Position numbers and translations under genes: made by a program. This document shows positions 1 to 10,573 of a stretch of DNA of 64,000 nucleotides, piece after piece. The stretch's first letter is position 1. Every line of letters begins with the position of its first letter. This DNA comes from Vicia villosa (taxonomy: Eukaryota; Streptophyta; Magnoliopsida; Fabales; Fabaceae): NCBI RefSeq assembly GCF_029867415.1, contig NC_081182.1:17420497-17484496 (forward strand), read 5' to 3'. The notes beneath the pieces are model-generated. The model was not told the DNA's origin and ran no database searches. It saw only the letters and a list, made by a program, of their open reading frames with translations.

Positions 1-1024
1 TTCTCTTGAACTGGTTGTTGAGTAAAGTCATTCTCACTGAGAGCTTTTACCACTGTTTGCTCTTTCTTTGAGTTCATTAATTTTAGAGACTTCCATCATG
101 TTCGCCCTTCCACCGAACTAGCAGGATTTAGATAAGGGTTTAAAATGTGCCAATGCCATACTTTGTTTTCTTGCAACCTTTACTTCATTGAGAATGCAGT
201 GTTCTAATTCACTTGGTGGTGGTAGTTGTTAAATCTTCGAAATTAACGAGGAATTTTCTGTCCAATCAGTCATATTGAAGGAAGGGCTTATCATCATCAA
301 ACCAATTGCTCTACATTCAATGACCTAATAAAGCATTCAGCCAAACCCTAATAGTTGATAAGCTATCTTTTATCTAAGCATCCAAATTTTACACATTCCT
401 TATACTTCAGATACTTACTGCTGCTTTTAAGTATATCAGACTATTTCAAATTCTCAACTTCCATGAGTTTCTAAGCTTTAGGAGCTTTACAATTGAGATG
501 ACTATTTGATTCTTAGTTAACCAAAAATTCTGTGCTTTCGGGCAACAACTTCGACGACAAGTCCATGTGAAGAGCACGGGAAGTCTTTGTGATTATGGTC
601 TCTACCACCTTTTTCTAGCATCACTAGAAAATACAACATATTATGTGATCAGTTATTGGTATCTTTTATAATTATATTTCTACTGACTTGCTTCCAAAAT
701 TCTATCATGTGACAATCAAGTTGAAAACCTTTGTAGGTTGAAGTTTTTTCCTTTGAAGAGTTTTTGTTTTGAGTCTTGTTGTATCATGTATGGCGTGGAT
801 CATGGCTTGTGTCTGTGCATGTGAGGAAAGTATTTAACATGACACAATAAACACCATGTGAATTGAATTCACAAAAATATAGTTTGATGATATTCTCATT
901 TCAGATTTCGATATAAGAGGAAACATAACAAAATTCCTCATGTACAAAAACTGTCTCAACTAGTCAGTCCTACACTGTTCTATGTTATCATACAAATATG
1001 ACTTTTTTATTCGGTACGAATTAA
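1..1024. other. Intergenic, no gene recognised
   Basis: No open frame or family resemblance was recognised in either strand. The last part is presumably the 3' flank of the SAUR gene that ends at 1025 on the minus strand. Confidence 0.5.
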
Positions 1025-1303
1025 TTATAGGCCGTTTAAGCGAGATGCTGTATGTAAGAAGACATCTTCCATGCAAAGAATCGGAAGACCGCCCATTGGA
1101 TGATAGTAACCAAATTCCTCTTCAGATTGACTAAGCAATTCTTGAAATAAAGGCTCGTTTAAGAATGATATTGGAATCAAGAACCTCCTCGCTTTCTCTC
1201 CAACATACACTACAAGATATCCTTTTGGGACTTCCACTTCTTTGCTAGATGATTGGCTTGCACTGAATGATGGTCGTCTAATACCAGGTAAACGAAAACC
1301 CAT
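1025..1303 (-). CDS. SAUR-family small auxin-induced protein
   Basis: Single-exon gene of 92 codons, as is usual for SAUR genes. SAUR proteins are small, rapidly auxin-induced regulators that promote cell expansion, in known cases by inhibiting PP2C.D phosphatases at the plasma membrane. The protein starts [10 protein letters not shown], the standard SAUR N-terminus, so I take the ATG at 1303 and not an in-frame ATG 12 codons upstream. The core [20 protein letters not shown], then [14 protein letters not shown] and HPMGGL, is the SAUR domain, and the end [13 protein letters not shown] fits the family. Oddities are GYYHPMGG where GYDHPMGG is usual and [10 protein letters not shown] where LTIPCREDVF is usual, so it may be diverging. 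A broken second SAUR lies 1 kb away on the other strand, which suggests a small cluster. Confidence 0.9.
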   Translation of the reverse strand: MGFRLPGIRRPSFSASQSSSKEVEVPKGYLVVYVGEKARRFLIPISFLNEPLFQELLSQSEEEFGYYHPMGGLPILCMEDVFLHTASRLNGL

Positions 1304-1411
1304 TCTTGTTTTTGGTTTTTGACAATAGAATGATCTCAAAGAAATAGTAGAAACTTGATATCTGATACTTCAAAGTATGAATGGTTTGTGTTACTGGTAA
1401 ACTCAATAATG

Positions 1412-1427
1412 GATATATATATATATA
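1412..1427 (-). promoter_or_regulatory. Candidate TATA region of the SAUR gene
   Basis: An alternating TA run about 110 bases upstream of the SAUR start codon gives TATATATA on the minus strand. Position and composition suit a TATA box followed by a short 5' UTR. No auxin-response element was confirmed. Confidence 0.4.
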
Positions 1428-1429
1428 GA

Positions 1430-2286
1430 AAACCAATTGTATGGTGAATGAGTTATTGAATGTGGTTTAGTGGGAGCCATGGCTCATTAATGGTCACATG
1501 GCACTGTCTTGAAGGTTTTGGAAAATTAGTGTATGAAAGAGACCTGAGATAGCTAACTTAATATATTTCAGACAAGCTCTATACACATCAAATATCTTGT
1601 TCTTGTTTTTGTAAGACTAGTGATATCTACCAGTATTTTATATGGATAGACCGCTGCCACATTTTGATGTAACCGTAAAATCTGGCTGTATATATAAACC
1701 TTCAACACAAGTATCAAGTAATCACCAGTTTTTAAATTTATAAGTAGAAGCTTATATTTAAAAACTAGATTGTTATCTACCTATGCATACTCTGAATGGT
1801 TACAATATTGACACAGCTTTGTAATGTGGGATTTAAATTTAATTACTCTGTCCAGTCTTGAGAAATCACTTATTTAAAACACTATGCACAATTCATATTT
1901 TTATCATAATTCTACATGTCATATATATATCAAAAGAAAGCTTTATTGTCAATGTGAAGAAAACATGTGCCGTGTCTGTGGCATGTCTTGAAAGAAATGA
2001 GTAGGCAATGTACAAGCGTTGAGTTTAACATAAGCACATCTCGTATGATTGAGTGGCCACGGTTTGCACTGAACTTATTGATCCTTGACAGAGGCATCTA
2101 AGACAACACCATGTGATCTCATCTCATAGAACCCATCATTTTATCAATGATCTCTCTAGCAAAGAGATTTGAAGAAACTCTTGGAAACTATAAATATATT
2201 GTCCCCTGCAAATCACTTAATCAATAAAACTTAGATTCATTTTTGTTACATATGATAAATTCATCTTGTTCGTTAAAACATTTGAA
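1430..2286. other. Intergenic between SAUR gene and SAUR pseudogene
   Basis: AT-rich sequence with no gene recognised. It would carry the promoter of the minus-strand SAUR gene and any former promoter of the plus-strand SAUR pseudogene. Confidence 0.4.
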
Positions 2287-2489
2287 ATGAGTTTCCGTTT
2301 GTTTACCGCAGCTATTAGAGGTGCGTCATTTAGCAACACCCACCATCATCAAATGTATCAAAGAGCTACCTTGCTGTGTATGTCATGGAGGAAATGAAGC
2401 GGTTTGTTATCCACATTCAAAACTTGTTTAGTCAAGCAGAACAAGAATTCAGATATGATCATTCAATGGTTGGCCTCACAATTAGTTGA
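2287..2489 (+). pseudogene. SAUR pseudogene, frameshifted and truncated
   Basis: The ATG at 2287 opens MSFRLFTAAIRGASFS, which matches the SAUR start. The frame then has to shift by one or two bases near 2365 to continue as SYLAVYVMEEMKRFVIH and NLFSQAEQEFRYDHSMVGLT. A TGA at 2487 ends it just after GLTIS, so the last ~20 residues of the family (DVFL..SRL) are lost. Some residues between the start and the core are also missing or changed. It is on the opposite strand to the SAUR gene at 1025-1303. The frameshift and truncation together make a functional product unlikely. Confidence 0.85.
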
Positions 2490-2560
2490 ATGTGGCGCTT
2501 TCAATTCTTTCCTTTCAAAATGACATAATCATAAAATAAAATAAAGACTTAAATGCTTTT

Positions 2561-3238
2561 TTAGCTATTTGCTGAGTCTTCATCAAAGCAGTCATCCAAC
2601 CCAAGAGCCCTCTCATTATCGCTGTCATCAAATGATAAACCATCAGCTTCAAAGTCACCATCCTCACTGTCCTCACTATCCTCAGTTTCATCACATGCTT
2701 TAACATCATTGCCTACTTGAACATCATCACCTCCACCAACATCATTTCCTACTAGAACATCTTCAACTCCACCTACATCATTGCCTACTTGAACATCATC
2801 ACCTCCACCAACATCATTTCCTACTTGAACATCTTCAACTCCACCTACATTGCCTACTTGTACATCACCACCTCCACCTATATCATTTCCTACCTGAACA
2901 TCTTCAACTCCACTAACATCATTGCCTACTTCTACTGCATTGCCTTTAAGCTCGACATATATGTTGACTACATATTTCATTTCTAAAGCATATTGATATA
3001 CATTGTGAGCATCCACATCATTGACCATTCTACTATACCTATCAGCATCATTGTTATACCACCATAACCAATATTATGACTGCTCAAGACCAGTTATCTC
3101 TTTCACTATCCCCGTTGCTTCAAATAAGCTCCATCTATCCGGATCGATTTCTAATGCATGCTCATTCCCCCACTGTAATATAAAATACAGTCCCTAAAAA
3201 ATCTACCCTTGTAATGAACAATCACAGTGAACTCCATG
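2561..3238 (-). pseudogene. MULE N-terminal (PB1-like) protein remnant
   Basis: On the minus strand from about 3238 the reading begins MEFTVIVHYKGRFFRDC, a form of the PB1-like N-terminal domain found in plant MULE proteins (V-H-H-G-x-F). A frameshift follows at about 3170, then DRWSLFEATGIVKEITGLEQ, an in-frame stop, and WLWWYNNDADRYSRMVNDVD. The part from 3028 to 2561 is open for 155 codons and ends in an acidic Asp/Ser/Glu-rich tail (DSEDSEDGDFEADGLSFDDS) that also occurs in these proteins before the transposase. With a frameshift and a stop it is not a working gene. No MULE or FAR1/FHY3 catalytic residues are present. Confidence 0.7.
2700..2935 (-). repeat. 36-bp coding minisatellite (12-residue unit)
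   Basis: The acidic ORF contains about six tandem copies of a 36-base unit. It encodes alternating GGVEDVQVGNDV and GGGDDVQVGNDV, so the true period may be a 72-base dimer. One unit is shortened by three bases but stays in frame. In-frame length change shows the repeat grew while the frame still mattered, or grew by slippage in multiples of the unit. Confidence 0.8.
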
Positions 3239-3862
3239 ACTTACAGGTTTCAACAACAGATAATGAATAGAAGTAACTCACCTATAGAACGAAGAACAAA
3301 TAATGAAGAACAAAGAACTGAAGCGATTGCGTTACTTGATCATGAAGTCGAGCATTTCTCCATCTTCATTCGTTCGTCTCCTCCAACCCAGACACAGAGA
3401 TTCTAATTTCATCCAACATACATAACCCTAATTTACAGGAACTAAAAGCAAATGTACATTTCTGAATATTTGACATATTTGGTGGGAAACTAATAGATAT
3501 ACACGTGTACAACGTATTAAGCTAAAAAATAAATATAAATCATTTTCACATCAGCAACGTTAGCCCATTCAGCTTTTTTTAACAGAATTCTAACCCCAGG
3601 GACTAACGCCAACGTGAAAATGAGATATAAGGATTCAGTAAAAAAAAAGAAGATACATGGACTAAATTCAAAAACTCACTAACTTACAGGGACCAAGGAA
3701 CTATTTAAGCCTAAAATAAAATAAAGACTTAAATGCATTTTTGGTTAATCTATTTAGTGTTTTTAATTTTTTTTATCTTTCTTTTTTAAAACCGAGCTTT
3801 TAGGTTCTCTATTTTATATTTTATGAGATTTTTTTGGTTCCTTCATTTTTAGTAAAGTCCTA

Positions 3863-4515
3863 TCCGAAGTGGAAGAAGAGAAACTCATGAGAGTCTTGAG
3901 AGAAAATAGATAGACACTTGGATGGAATGTCACTGATCTGAAAAGAACAAGTCCAACTTATTGTATGCACAAAATCAAACTTGGGGAAGAGTTCAAACAA
4001 GTAGTTCAATCTCAAATAAGATATAATCCTACGATGAAAGAGGTGGTGAGAAATGAGGTACTCAAATTACTAGAAGCAAGTATGATTTATCATATTTCTG
4101 ATAGTTCATGAGTCAGTCCTGTTTAGGGCTGGCAAAAACGGGTCCGGTCCGTTGGGCATGCCCGTTTTGCTCGCACTTTTGTGTGGGGTGGGCAAAGGTT
4201 TTAGACCCTTCGACTCTAGTGTGACCGCTCCGCTCCGTCCCATTTTTTATGCGGCTTTTGCGGGCACGTTCATTAACATAAATTTTGCATTTTTAGGCTT
4301 AAAAAGTGCAGTGCTGGCGGGCTTAGTCCGCTCTGCCCTTACTTTTTACGTGGCGGACGAAGATTTTAAGGCTTGCACCCTCAATTATGACCGCCCCGCC
4401 CTATTTTTTGCGGGACAGGTCTAAACGGGGTGGACATGACCGTTTGCCACCCCTAGGCCTGTTCATGTGGTCTCAAAGAAGAGAGGTATGACCATCATGA
4501 GAAACGAGAAGAACA
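3863..4515 (+). pseudogene. Athila-type Ty3/gypsy reverse transcriptase fragment
   Basis: The plus frame reads KLMRVLREN, stop, LGWNVTDLKRTSPTYCMHKI and then PTMKEVVRNEVLKLLEASMI. This is the segment just before and into the reverse transcriptase of Athila-type Ty3/gypsy elements. After a stop at SDSS it reaches VSPV and is cut by the MITE at 4124-4455. Beyond the MITE the same frame resumes as HVVSKKRGMTIMRNEKN. In-frame stops occur at about 3912 and 4109. It is an old fragment without LTRs. The better preserved Athila-type element at 30451-37095 lacks exactly this domain. Confidence 0.75.
4124..4455. mobile_element. hAT-type MITE (332 bp)
   Basis: Ends are TAGGGCTGGCAAA and, on the other strand, TAGGGGTGGCAAA, as in hAT MITEs. 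It is flanked by the 8-base duplications GTCCTGTT (4116-4123) and GGCCTGTT (4456-4463), one mismatch. The host RT fragment reads through cleanly if the MITE and one repeat are removed, which supports the boundaries independently. The inside is GC-richer than its surroundings. A diverged relative in the same orientation lies at 22585-22808. Confidence 0.85.
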
Positions 4516-4559
4516 CGTTGTTTTAGACTTGTACCGTTACCAAGTGGTAAATGTGCATA

Positions 4560-4665
4560 GATGTGAATATAAATATAGCACTTTAGTTTTTTGTTATAAT
4601 TTTATTAATTTTTATTGGTATACACGCTCTTGCTCGATGTGAATATAAATATAGCACTTTAGTTT
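4560..4665. repeat. 30-bp direct repeat pair
   Basis: The sequence beginning GATGTGAATATAAATATAGC occurs at 4560-4589 and again at 4636-4665, about 46 bases apart. It may be a short local duplication inside retrotransposon-derived sequence. The remaining stretch to about 5170 shows no gene. Confidence 0.6.
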
Positions 4666-4949
4666 CATATCTTCACTTTTGTACTACTCTTCAAATTTGT
4701 ATGATAGTTTTTATCTTCTATTTCTTACTTTATACATGTGTATTGATTATTAATTTTATTTTTTGCAGGGTAAAAGATTATTCATTTGATAATGGCACAT
4801 AGTGTAAATATTTCGATGTTTTTAACTCTAATATTTAGATCAATTAAAATTATTTTTGAAGAATTTGCATAGACATTTATTTGTATAGAAATTGATATCG
4901 ATAAACTGTTATAGATAATGGTTTTTTTATGTTGTGAAAAAGTTTAGGT

Positions 4950-5110
4950 GAGTTGGGCTTCAGATGCTCACCAAGGTCAGACAGGCCTCAAGAATAAAAG
5001 AGCGCTTATAGAGGTACTTACAAATCACCCATCAAAGAGATCCTCACATCAGCAACGAGGGCTGAACCCACGACCTCTTGGGTGTGAGCCAACTCCTTAC
5101 CGATGACTAA
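4950..5110 (-). repeat. tRNA-like (SINE-like) module, tentative
   Basis: On the minus strand the stretch reads TGGCTCACACCCAAGAGG followed 10-20 bases later by GTGGGTTCAGCCC. This resembles the spacing of A-box and B-box promoter elements in tRNA-derived SINEs. No 3' tail or target duplication was found, so it is only a resemblance. Confidence 0.25.
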
Positions 5111-5169
5111 ATATTGGACATTTGAAGTAAATATCACACATCAAGACTAAATGTCACACCTTTATATTT

Positions 5170-6395
5170 CATATCATTTCAAAATTATTCTTATCCTTTT
5201 GGTTTCAACAATGATCTAAAAATAATTTTTAGAATTCATCTTATTGAAGACTCCTTTTTAATGTATACTCATTTTGATACAAGCTTTAAAATTCTTCTTA
5301 TCCTTTCAATTTTAATAAAAATTAAAGATAATATACACTTACGACTATAACAATTCTTTAAGACAAAAACTTTAGTTATTGTTTTTGCAACAAACAAATA
5401 CAAAACTAAAGAATATAATTATAATTAATTTTTTTATAAAATTTAGGTTGAGAATAAGATAATCTATTTTTATTTTATTTTAAATTTTATTATTTAAAAA
5501 ATGTTAACGGACAAATTCGATGTTGATGGTGTAAAAACTAAAAGTGATTATTTTAATAAAAATATAGAAGTATATGTTTTTATGTCCAAGAATATTAAAG
5601 ACATGTGCGATATTTTTTATGAAACCAATTACAGATAAAAGAAGTTATAAATAAGTGGTTTAAAATATAATCACGGTAAATCAATCTTTTTATTTTTATT
5701 TTATTTTATTTTTTCCTTTCTTCTTTTGTTTGGTATGGTAGATTTTATGTCATTAAAAAAAACTCTAAGTAGATTTTTTGATTATTTAAATTTCAAAATT
5801 TTATATAAATGATAATAATTTTAATATAAAAGGTAGCCAATTATAAAATATTGAAGATAATTTAAATGATTAAGAAATGAAATATTTGATTCACAGAAAA
5901 CTTGATATATTTTTTTAAATGCTTTTCAATGTTGCTTTGATAAACTGATAATATTAAATTATTAATGTTTTTATATCTAATTACAATTATATTATTATCA
6001 TTTTTTGAAGATTCTTAGAAAATAAAAGAAGAAGAAGAAGAATGTAACATGAAACAACAGGAAATTTACATATTTATTAGAAAATTAAAATTGACCAAAA
6101 TTATGAATTTTCTTAAAATAACAATCACATTTTCTCATTGAACGTAAAACAATTCTAATAAATATATTATAATTAAAACCGTGCAAGACACAAGTTATAT
6201 ACCTCACCTCAAAATATTAAAAGTTTAACTTTTAGAAATTTTATCAATTTTTTTAAAATTAATATTAAAATTTTATGTTATTATTAATAAAATTGTAAAT
6301 GATTCAATTTTTATGATAAATAAAAAATAAAATGATATAATAGAATAATATTAATAAAAAAATATCTTGATGTGATAAAATTATTATAATTTCAA
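5170..6395. repeat. Tandem duplication, copy 1 (~1.2 kb, AT-rich)
   Basis: Noncoding AT-rich unit that recurs in the same order and orientation in 6396-9855. Shared landmarks include TTTAATGTATACTCATTTTG, GGTTGAGAATAAGATAATCT and GAAGTATATGTTTTT. Copy 1 is uninterrupted and shows what copy 2 looked like before its insertions. No gene is seen in it. Confidence 0.75.
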
Positions 6396-6449
6396 ATTAT
6401 TTCAAAATTATTCTTAAAACCAAAAATCTAAAAATGATTTTTATAATTC

Positions 6450-6451
<2 letters not shown>

Positions 6452-6494
<43 letters not shown>
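6452..6494. repeat. (TA)n microsatellite
   Basis: Uninterrupted alternating TA of about 43 bases, absent at the equivalent place in the other copy of the duplicated unit. Confidence 0.95.
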
Positions 6495-6496
<2 letters not shown>

Positions 6497-6822
6497 TATC
6501 GAACACATTTTTAATGTATACTCATTTTGATACAAGCTTTAAAATTCTTCTTATCCTTTTAATTTTAGTAAAAGTTAAAGATCATATACACTTACAATAT
6601 AATAATTCTTTAACACAAAATTTTAGTTATTGTTTTTGCAACCATAAATAACAATACTAAAGAATTCAATTATTATTAATTTATTTTAGAAAATTTAGGT
6701 TGAGAATAAGATAATCTATTTTTTTATTTTGGATTTTATTATTTGAAGAATACGGGACAAATCTGATGGTGATGATGTAAAAAGTGGATATTTTAATAAG
6801 AATATAGAAGTATATGTTTTTA

Positions 6823-7305
6823 GGGATATGATCAAATGACACCAAGGTGTCAAAATTTAATTTGACACCAAATCTCAACCGTTAATAATACTCGATCAAA
6901 CAGTTATATAAATGGCCTATTTTTTAGGAGAAAATAAGCTATATATATTTTTTGGGTCATGCTAACGAGTGCCCCCGGGGCACTCTTTAAGGTTTCCAAA
7001 TAAAGAAAATATTGTCTAAATAAATTAATCATTTCAATTTTCAATTCATTAAATATAAATATTTCCAATAAAACATAAATTTTGTTACTTAAAAGAAGTC
7101 AATTATTTCTATTTTTAATGCAATGAATACAAGTATTAATAACAAAACATACCATTTTTATACTCTTAACCAGTGCCCCTGGGGCACTCGTTAGCATTGC
7201 CCTTATTTTATTTCATTTAATATCACCGTTTGATCAATTCTTTTAACGGTTGAGATTTGGTGTCAAATTAAATTTTGACACCTTGGTGTCATTTGATCCT
7301 ATTCC
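6823..7305. mobile_element. MITE with ~60-bp terminal inverted repeats
   Basis: The left end GGATATGATCAAATGACACC continues for about 60 bases and is matched in reverse complement at the right end (..GGTGTCATTTGATCCTATTCC). The junctions agree with comparison to copy 1 of the duplicated unit, where GTTTTTATG runs through without interruption. A 9-base AT-rich target duplication is possible but not clean. The interior has no ORF. Confidence 0.75.
6954..7202. mobile_element. Nested MITE (249 bp)
   Basis: It lies inside the MITE at 6823-7305. The ends GGGTCATGCTAACGAGTGCC and, reverse complemented, GGGCAATGCTAACGAGTGCC form a clear inverted repeat of about 30 bases. Both ends also contain the palindrome GTGCCCC(C/A)GGGGCAC. 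No ORF. Confidence 0.75.
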
Positions 7306-7873
7306 ATATTTTATGCCCAAAAATATTAAAGACATGTGTGATATTCTAAAATATAATCACGGTAAATCAATCTTTTTATTTTAGTTTCTTTTGTTTGATA
7401 TGGTAGATTTCCTGTCATTAAAAAAAACTCTAAGCAGTTTTTCAATTATTTAAATTTTAAAATTTTATACAAATGATAATAATTTTAATATAAAAGGTAG
7501 CAAATTATCAAATATTATAGAAAATTTAAATAATTAAGAAATGAAATATTTGATTAACAGAAAATTTGATATTTTCTTTTAATTGCATTTCAATGTTGCT
7601 TTTGTAAATTCAAAATATTGACTATTAATGTTTTTTATACCTAATTACAATTATATTGTTATCATGTTTTGGAGATTCTTAAAATTAAAAAAAGAAGCAT
7701 GTAGCATGAAACAACACGAAATTGACATATTTATTTGTAAAATTATGATTTTTTAAAAAATAATAATCAAATTTTTTCATTGAATGAAAAAATTATAATA
7801 AAAATCATACCACGCAAAAGTTATATACCTAAACTCAAAATACTATTCAGGTTAACTTTTAAAAAATTTATCA

Positions 7874-9690
7874 TTTTTTTTTGAAGAAACTAAAAATTTA
7901 TTACTAACAAGAGATCCTTCAAGTACAAGACGTACTTAGAAGACTACAACACGGTAAAACTCAAATCTAAAACTAACCCCCAATAAATAACAGACAACAC
8001 CGAACAACACAACACCTAAACATAGACTAGCATATATTATTCGAAATACATTGCAAAGGATTAAGCATCCAAATATGATAATCAACCGTAAAACCCATAA
8101 AATAAGATTTCAACCACCAGTTCGATTGAAGCTTAACCTTCTCAACAATTGTCATCACCGACAAACGCGAATTCTGAAAGATCCGTTGATTGCGTGCTTT
8201 CCAAATTTCCCACACAGCTGCTATCCAAATGACATGCAAGACAATACGATACTCCTTATCCTCCCCCGCCAAAGCCACAAAATAGTCATGATGGTCCCTC
8301 CAATGGCCCTGAAAGACCGACACAAAACCAAGCCACCCTCCTAAGACCGGCCAAACAATACTTAAATGCGGACACCAGACAAAAAGATGATCCCTATCCT
8401 CAGTCTCCATACAACCATTAGAACAATTTTGATTCTCCTCCGCTAAAATATTACGCCGCATCAAATTATCCTTTGTCGGTACTCTATTACAAAATAACCG
8501 CCAAATAAAAATATTTACCTTTAGGGGAACCACTTTCGACCACCAAACCTGAGAACCACGGAACAGGTGAACATCCCTTGTCGTCGTTAACAAATGATAA
8601 ACACTGCTAACATTATAACAATGTGAAGAATGAAGCCGCCAGACCCACGAATCCTCCACCGCCTCTCGCTGAACCATTGTCCCCACCTCCTGTATGCAAT
8701 CCCCCAACAACTCTTCCTCCCAAGCAAACAACCGTCTCCGCCAACTCCACGCCTGCCCCCCATCCCCCACCCTAAATTATACATTTGAGCTACCGTTGCT
8801 TCCTTATATTCCGACAAGTCAAAAAGCCTCCTAAATCTATCCTCCAACACCCCTCCCTCCAACCAAGGATCCCTCCAGAACAAGGTATTCTGACCATTAC
8901 CAACAACACGCTGAATATTCTCATCCACCCACCCAAGAACATTCGAACCCACCCTTTGACGAATTGTGTTTACACTTCGCCACCACACCGACCCCCCGCT
9001 GCCCCTATATTCAACCGCCCCCCATTATCACCATAACGGAATGCTAACACACGATACCACAAAGATGTCTTCTCTACCAACATCCTCCAAATCCATTTCC
9101 CTAATAACGCCTCATTAAACTCCCTTAACCTTCTGACGCCTAACCCTCCATTCTTATTACTCGAACAAATGGTATCCCAATCAAATCACGCTACCTTCCT
9201 TCTCTCCTCCGATCCTCCCCAAAAGAACCCATTAAATAAAGATTCAAGAGAAGCAATAATACCTACCGGTGCTTTGAAAAAGGATAGAAAGTACACTGGA
9301 ATAGAGGACAGGACATACTTCAACAAAATCAAACGACATCCCAAAGACAGATTACGACACTTCCATCCCGATAACCTTTTTCTAATGATGTCCACCACCG
9401 GTTGCCAAAATTTCAACTTTCGAGGGTTACCACCAATGGGCAGCCCCAAATACACAAAAGGAATGACACCAAGCTTACAATTTAACACCAAATAAGCCTC
9501 TTGCAACCAAGAATGATGAATATTAACACCCACCAACCTACTCTTCTGAAAATTCACCTTTAAACCTGATATGGATTGAAATAGTAACAACACAGCTTTA
9601 AGCGTTCTCACATTAGCCCAACTCTTCTCCCCCCTCAACAAAGTATCATCAGCAAACTGAAGATGAGAAATTGATCCCATCCTCATTTCC
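7874..9690 (-). mobile_element. 5'-truncated L1-type LINE fragment
   Basis: A plus-strand T run at 7874-7882 is the poly(A) tail of a minus-strand LINE. Protein remnants run from the second half of the reverse transcriptase to the zf-RVT domain (next entry). Comparison with copy 1 of the host duplication gives both borders. The 5' part (endonuclease and first half of RT) is missing, as is normal for LINE insertions. Confidence 0.85.
8027..9686 (-). pseudogene. LINE ORF2 remnant (RT C-terminal half, zf-RVT)
   Basis: From 9686 the frame reads SHLQFADDTLL, the catalytic FADD box of plant LINE reverse transcriptase. It continues through SGLKVNFQKS, PFVYLGLPIGGNP and RLSGWK, typical of the C-terminal RT region, to 9186. 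A frame change then leads to WVDENIQRVVGNGQNTLFWR (8988 and below). From 8770 to 8027 a third open piece carries the zf-RVT domain, with W-S-K-V-V-P-L-K-V-N-I-F-I-W-R and a Cys/His cluster near NCSNGCMETEDRDHLFVWCP. At least two frameshifts separate the pieces, so it cannot make a full protein. Confidence 0.85.
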
Positions 9691-9855
9691 CACTTTATTT
9701 TTTTAAAATTAATATTAAAATTTTGTGTTATTTTATTAATAAAATTATGAATAATTCAATTTTTATGATAAATAAAAGATAAAATGATATAATAGAATAA
9801 TATTAATAAAAAATATCTTGATGTAATATTATTGTTATTATAATTTTACACTAAT

Positions 9856-10573
9856 AATATAGTTAACATATTAATAATAAATTAAATATCAACTTTTAAT
9901 GAGTATTATAATTTTTCAATACTAAAATAACTGTGCATCATACGGATCAACGATCTGGTATCTCTTAATTCATGAGTTTTTATAAAGGTAACTTAAAAAA
10001 ATATATTAACAACCCTAATAAACATAAACATAGAAGAATATATATATTAACCCTAAATATTAACAACCCTAATATGACTTTTTTTATCGATTTAATTTAT
10101 AATAGCCCATTAATAATAAGTCGGAGGAAATTTTGGAAATTTTTAAAAAATAACAAAATAAAATAAAATAAGGATACTATGTATACGTCAGTTTCAGTTA
10201 AAACCATTGAATGTGGCGCTTTAATTTTTTATATTTTCACAAAATCTGCATGTCGTCTGTAACATTCCACTCTCTTGCTTAATACTTACACAAATTCCGA
10301 AAAATGAGGATCAAGTAATTCAGTTTTTTTTCAGTTAATATTTTCATTAATTCAAAATCTATCCATTTTTAACTAATTGATTAAAGCATTAAAAATGATG
10401 TTCTTACAAGAATTTCCCAATAAATTATTCACTGCCGCCGTTAAAATTTATAACTAATGCTAAATACGCGCCGTTAAATTCTCAATCCTCTCCTCTACGT
10501 TATTTTTGTTTTTGAAATTTTCCTGTATGTTATATGTTGGTATATACTATATATATCAGAAAATTAGGAGTGA
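9856..10573. other. Intergenic / upstream region of BOI-like gene
   Basis: AT-rich with no gene recognised. The last few hundred bases should contain the promoter of the RING gene that starts at 10644. TATATACTATATATATC at about 10541-10557 is a possible TATA element. Confidence 0.4.

Larger units (their letters stand above)
2546..3711 (-). mobile_element. MULE-derived element with PB1-like ORF remnant
   Basis: A 1166 bp block is flanked by the same 14-base AT-rich sequence at 2532-2545 and 3712-3725, a possible target duplication. Its two ends are loosely inverted: GACTTAAATGCTTTTTTAGC on the left, and GGCTTAAATAGTTCCTTGGTCC on the opposite strand at the right. The same GACTTAAATGC also follows the right-hand flank, so a second related end may abut it. 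The inside holds a decayed ORF of the type found at the N-terminus of legume Mutator-like transposases. The transposase catalytic domain is absent. Confidence 0.55.
6396..9855. repeat. Tandem duplication, copy 2, with nested insertions
   Basis: Second copy of the 1.2 kb AT-rich unit. Against copy 1 it has gained a TA microsatellite (6452-6494), a ~480 bp MITE carrying a second MITE (6823-7305), and a 1.8 kb LINE fragment (7874-9690). After the LINE the unit resumes (AAAATTAATATTAAAATTTT) and ends near 9855. Confidence 0.7.

Noticed and set aside
2789..2986. 65-codon plus-strand frame across the MULE minisatellite
   Set aside because: It is the complementary strand of the coding minisatellite, without its own features.
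4152..4424. 90-codon frame in the hAT MITE
   Set aside because: MITE interior with no transposase similarity; it appears open because of GC-rich composition.
6681..6878. 65-codon frame in the duplicated AT-rich unit
   Set aside because: It runs across the MITE junction, has no counterpart in copy 1 and no similarity to a family.
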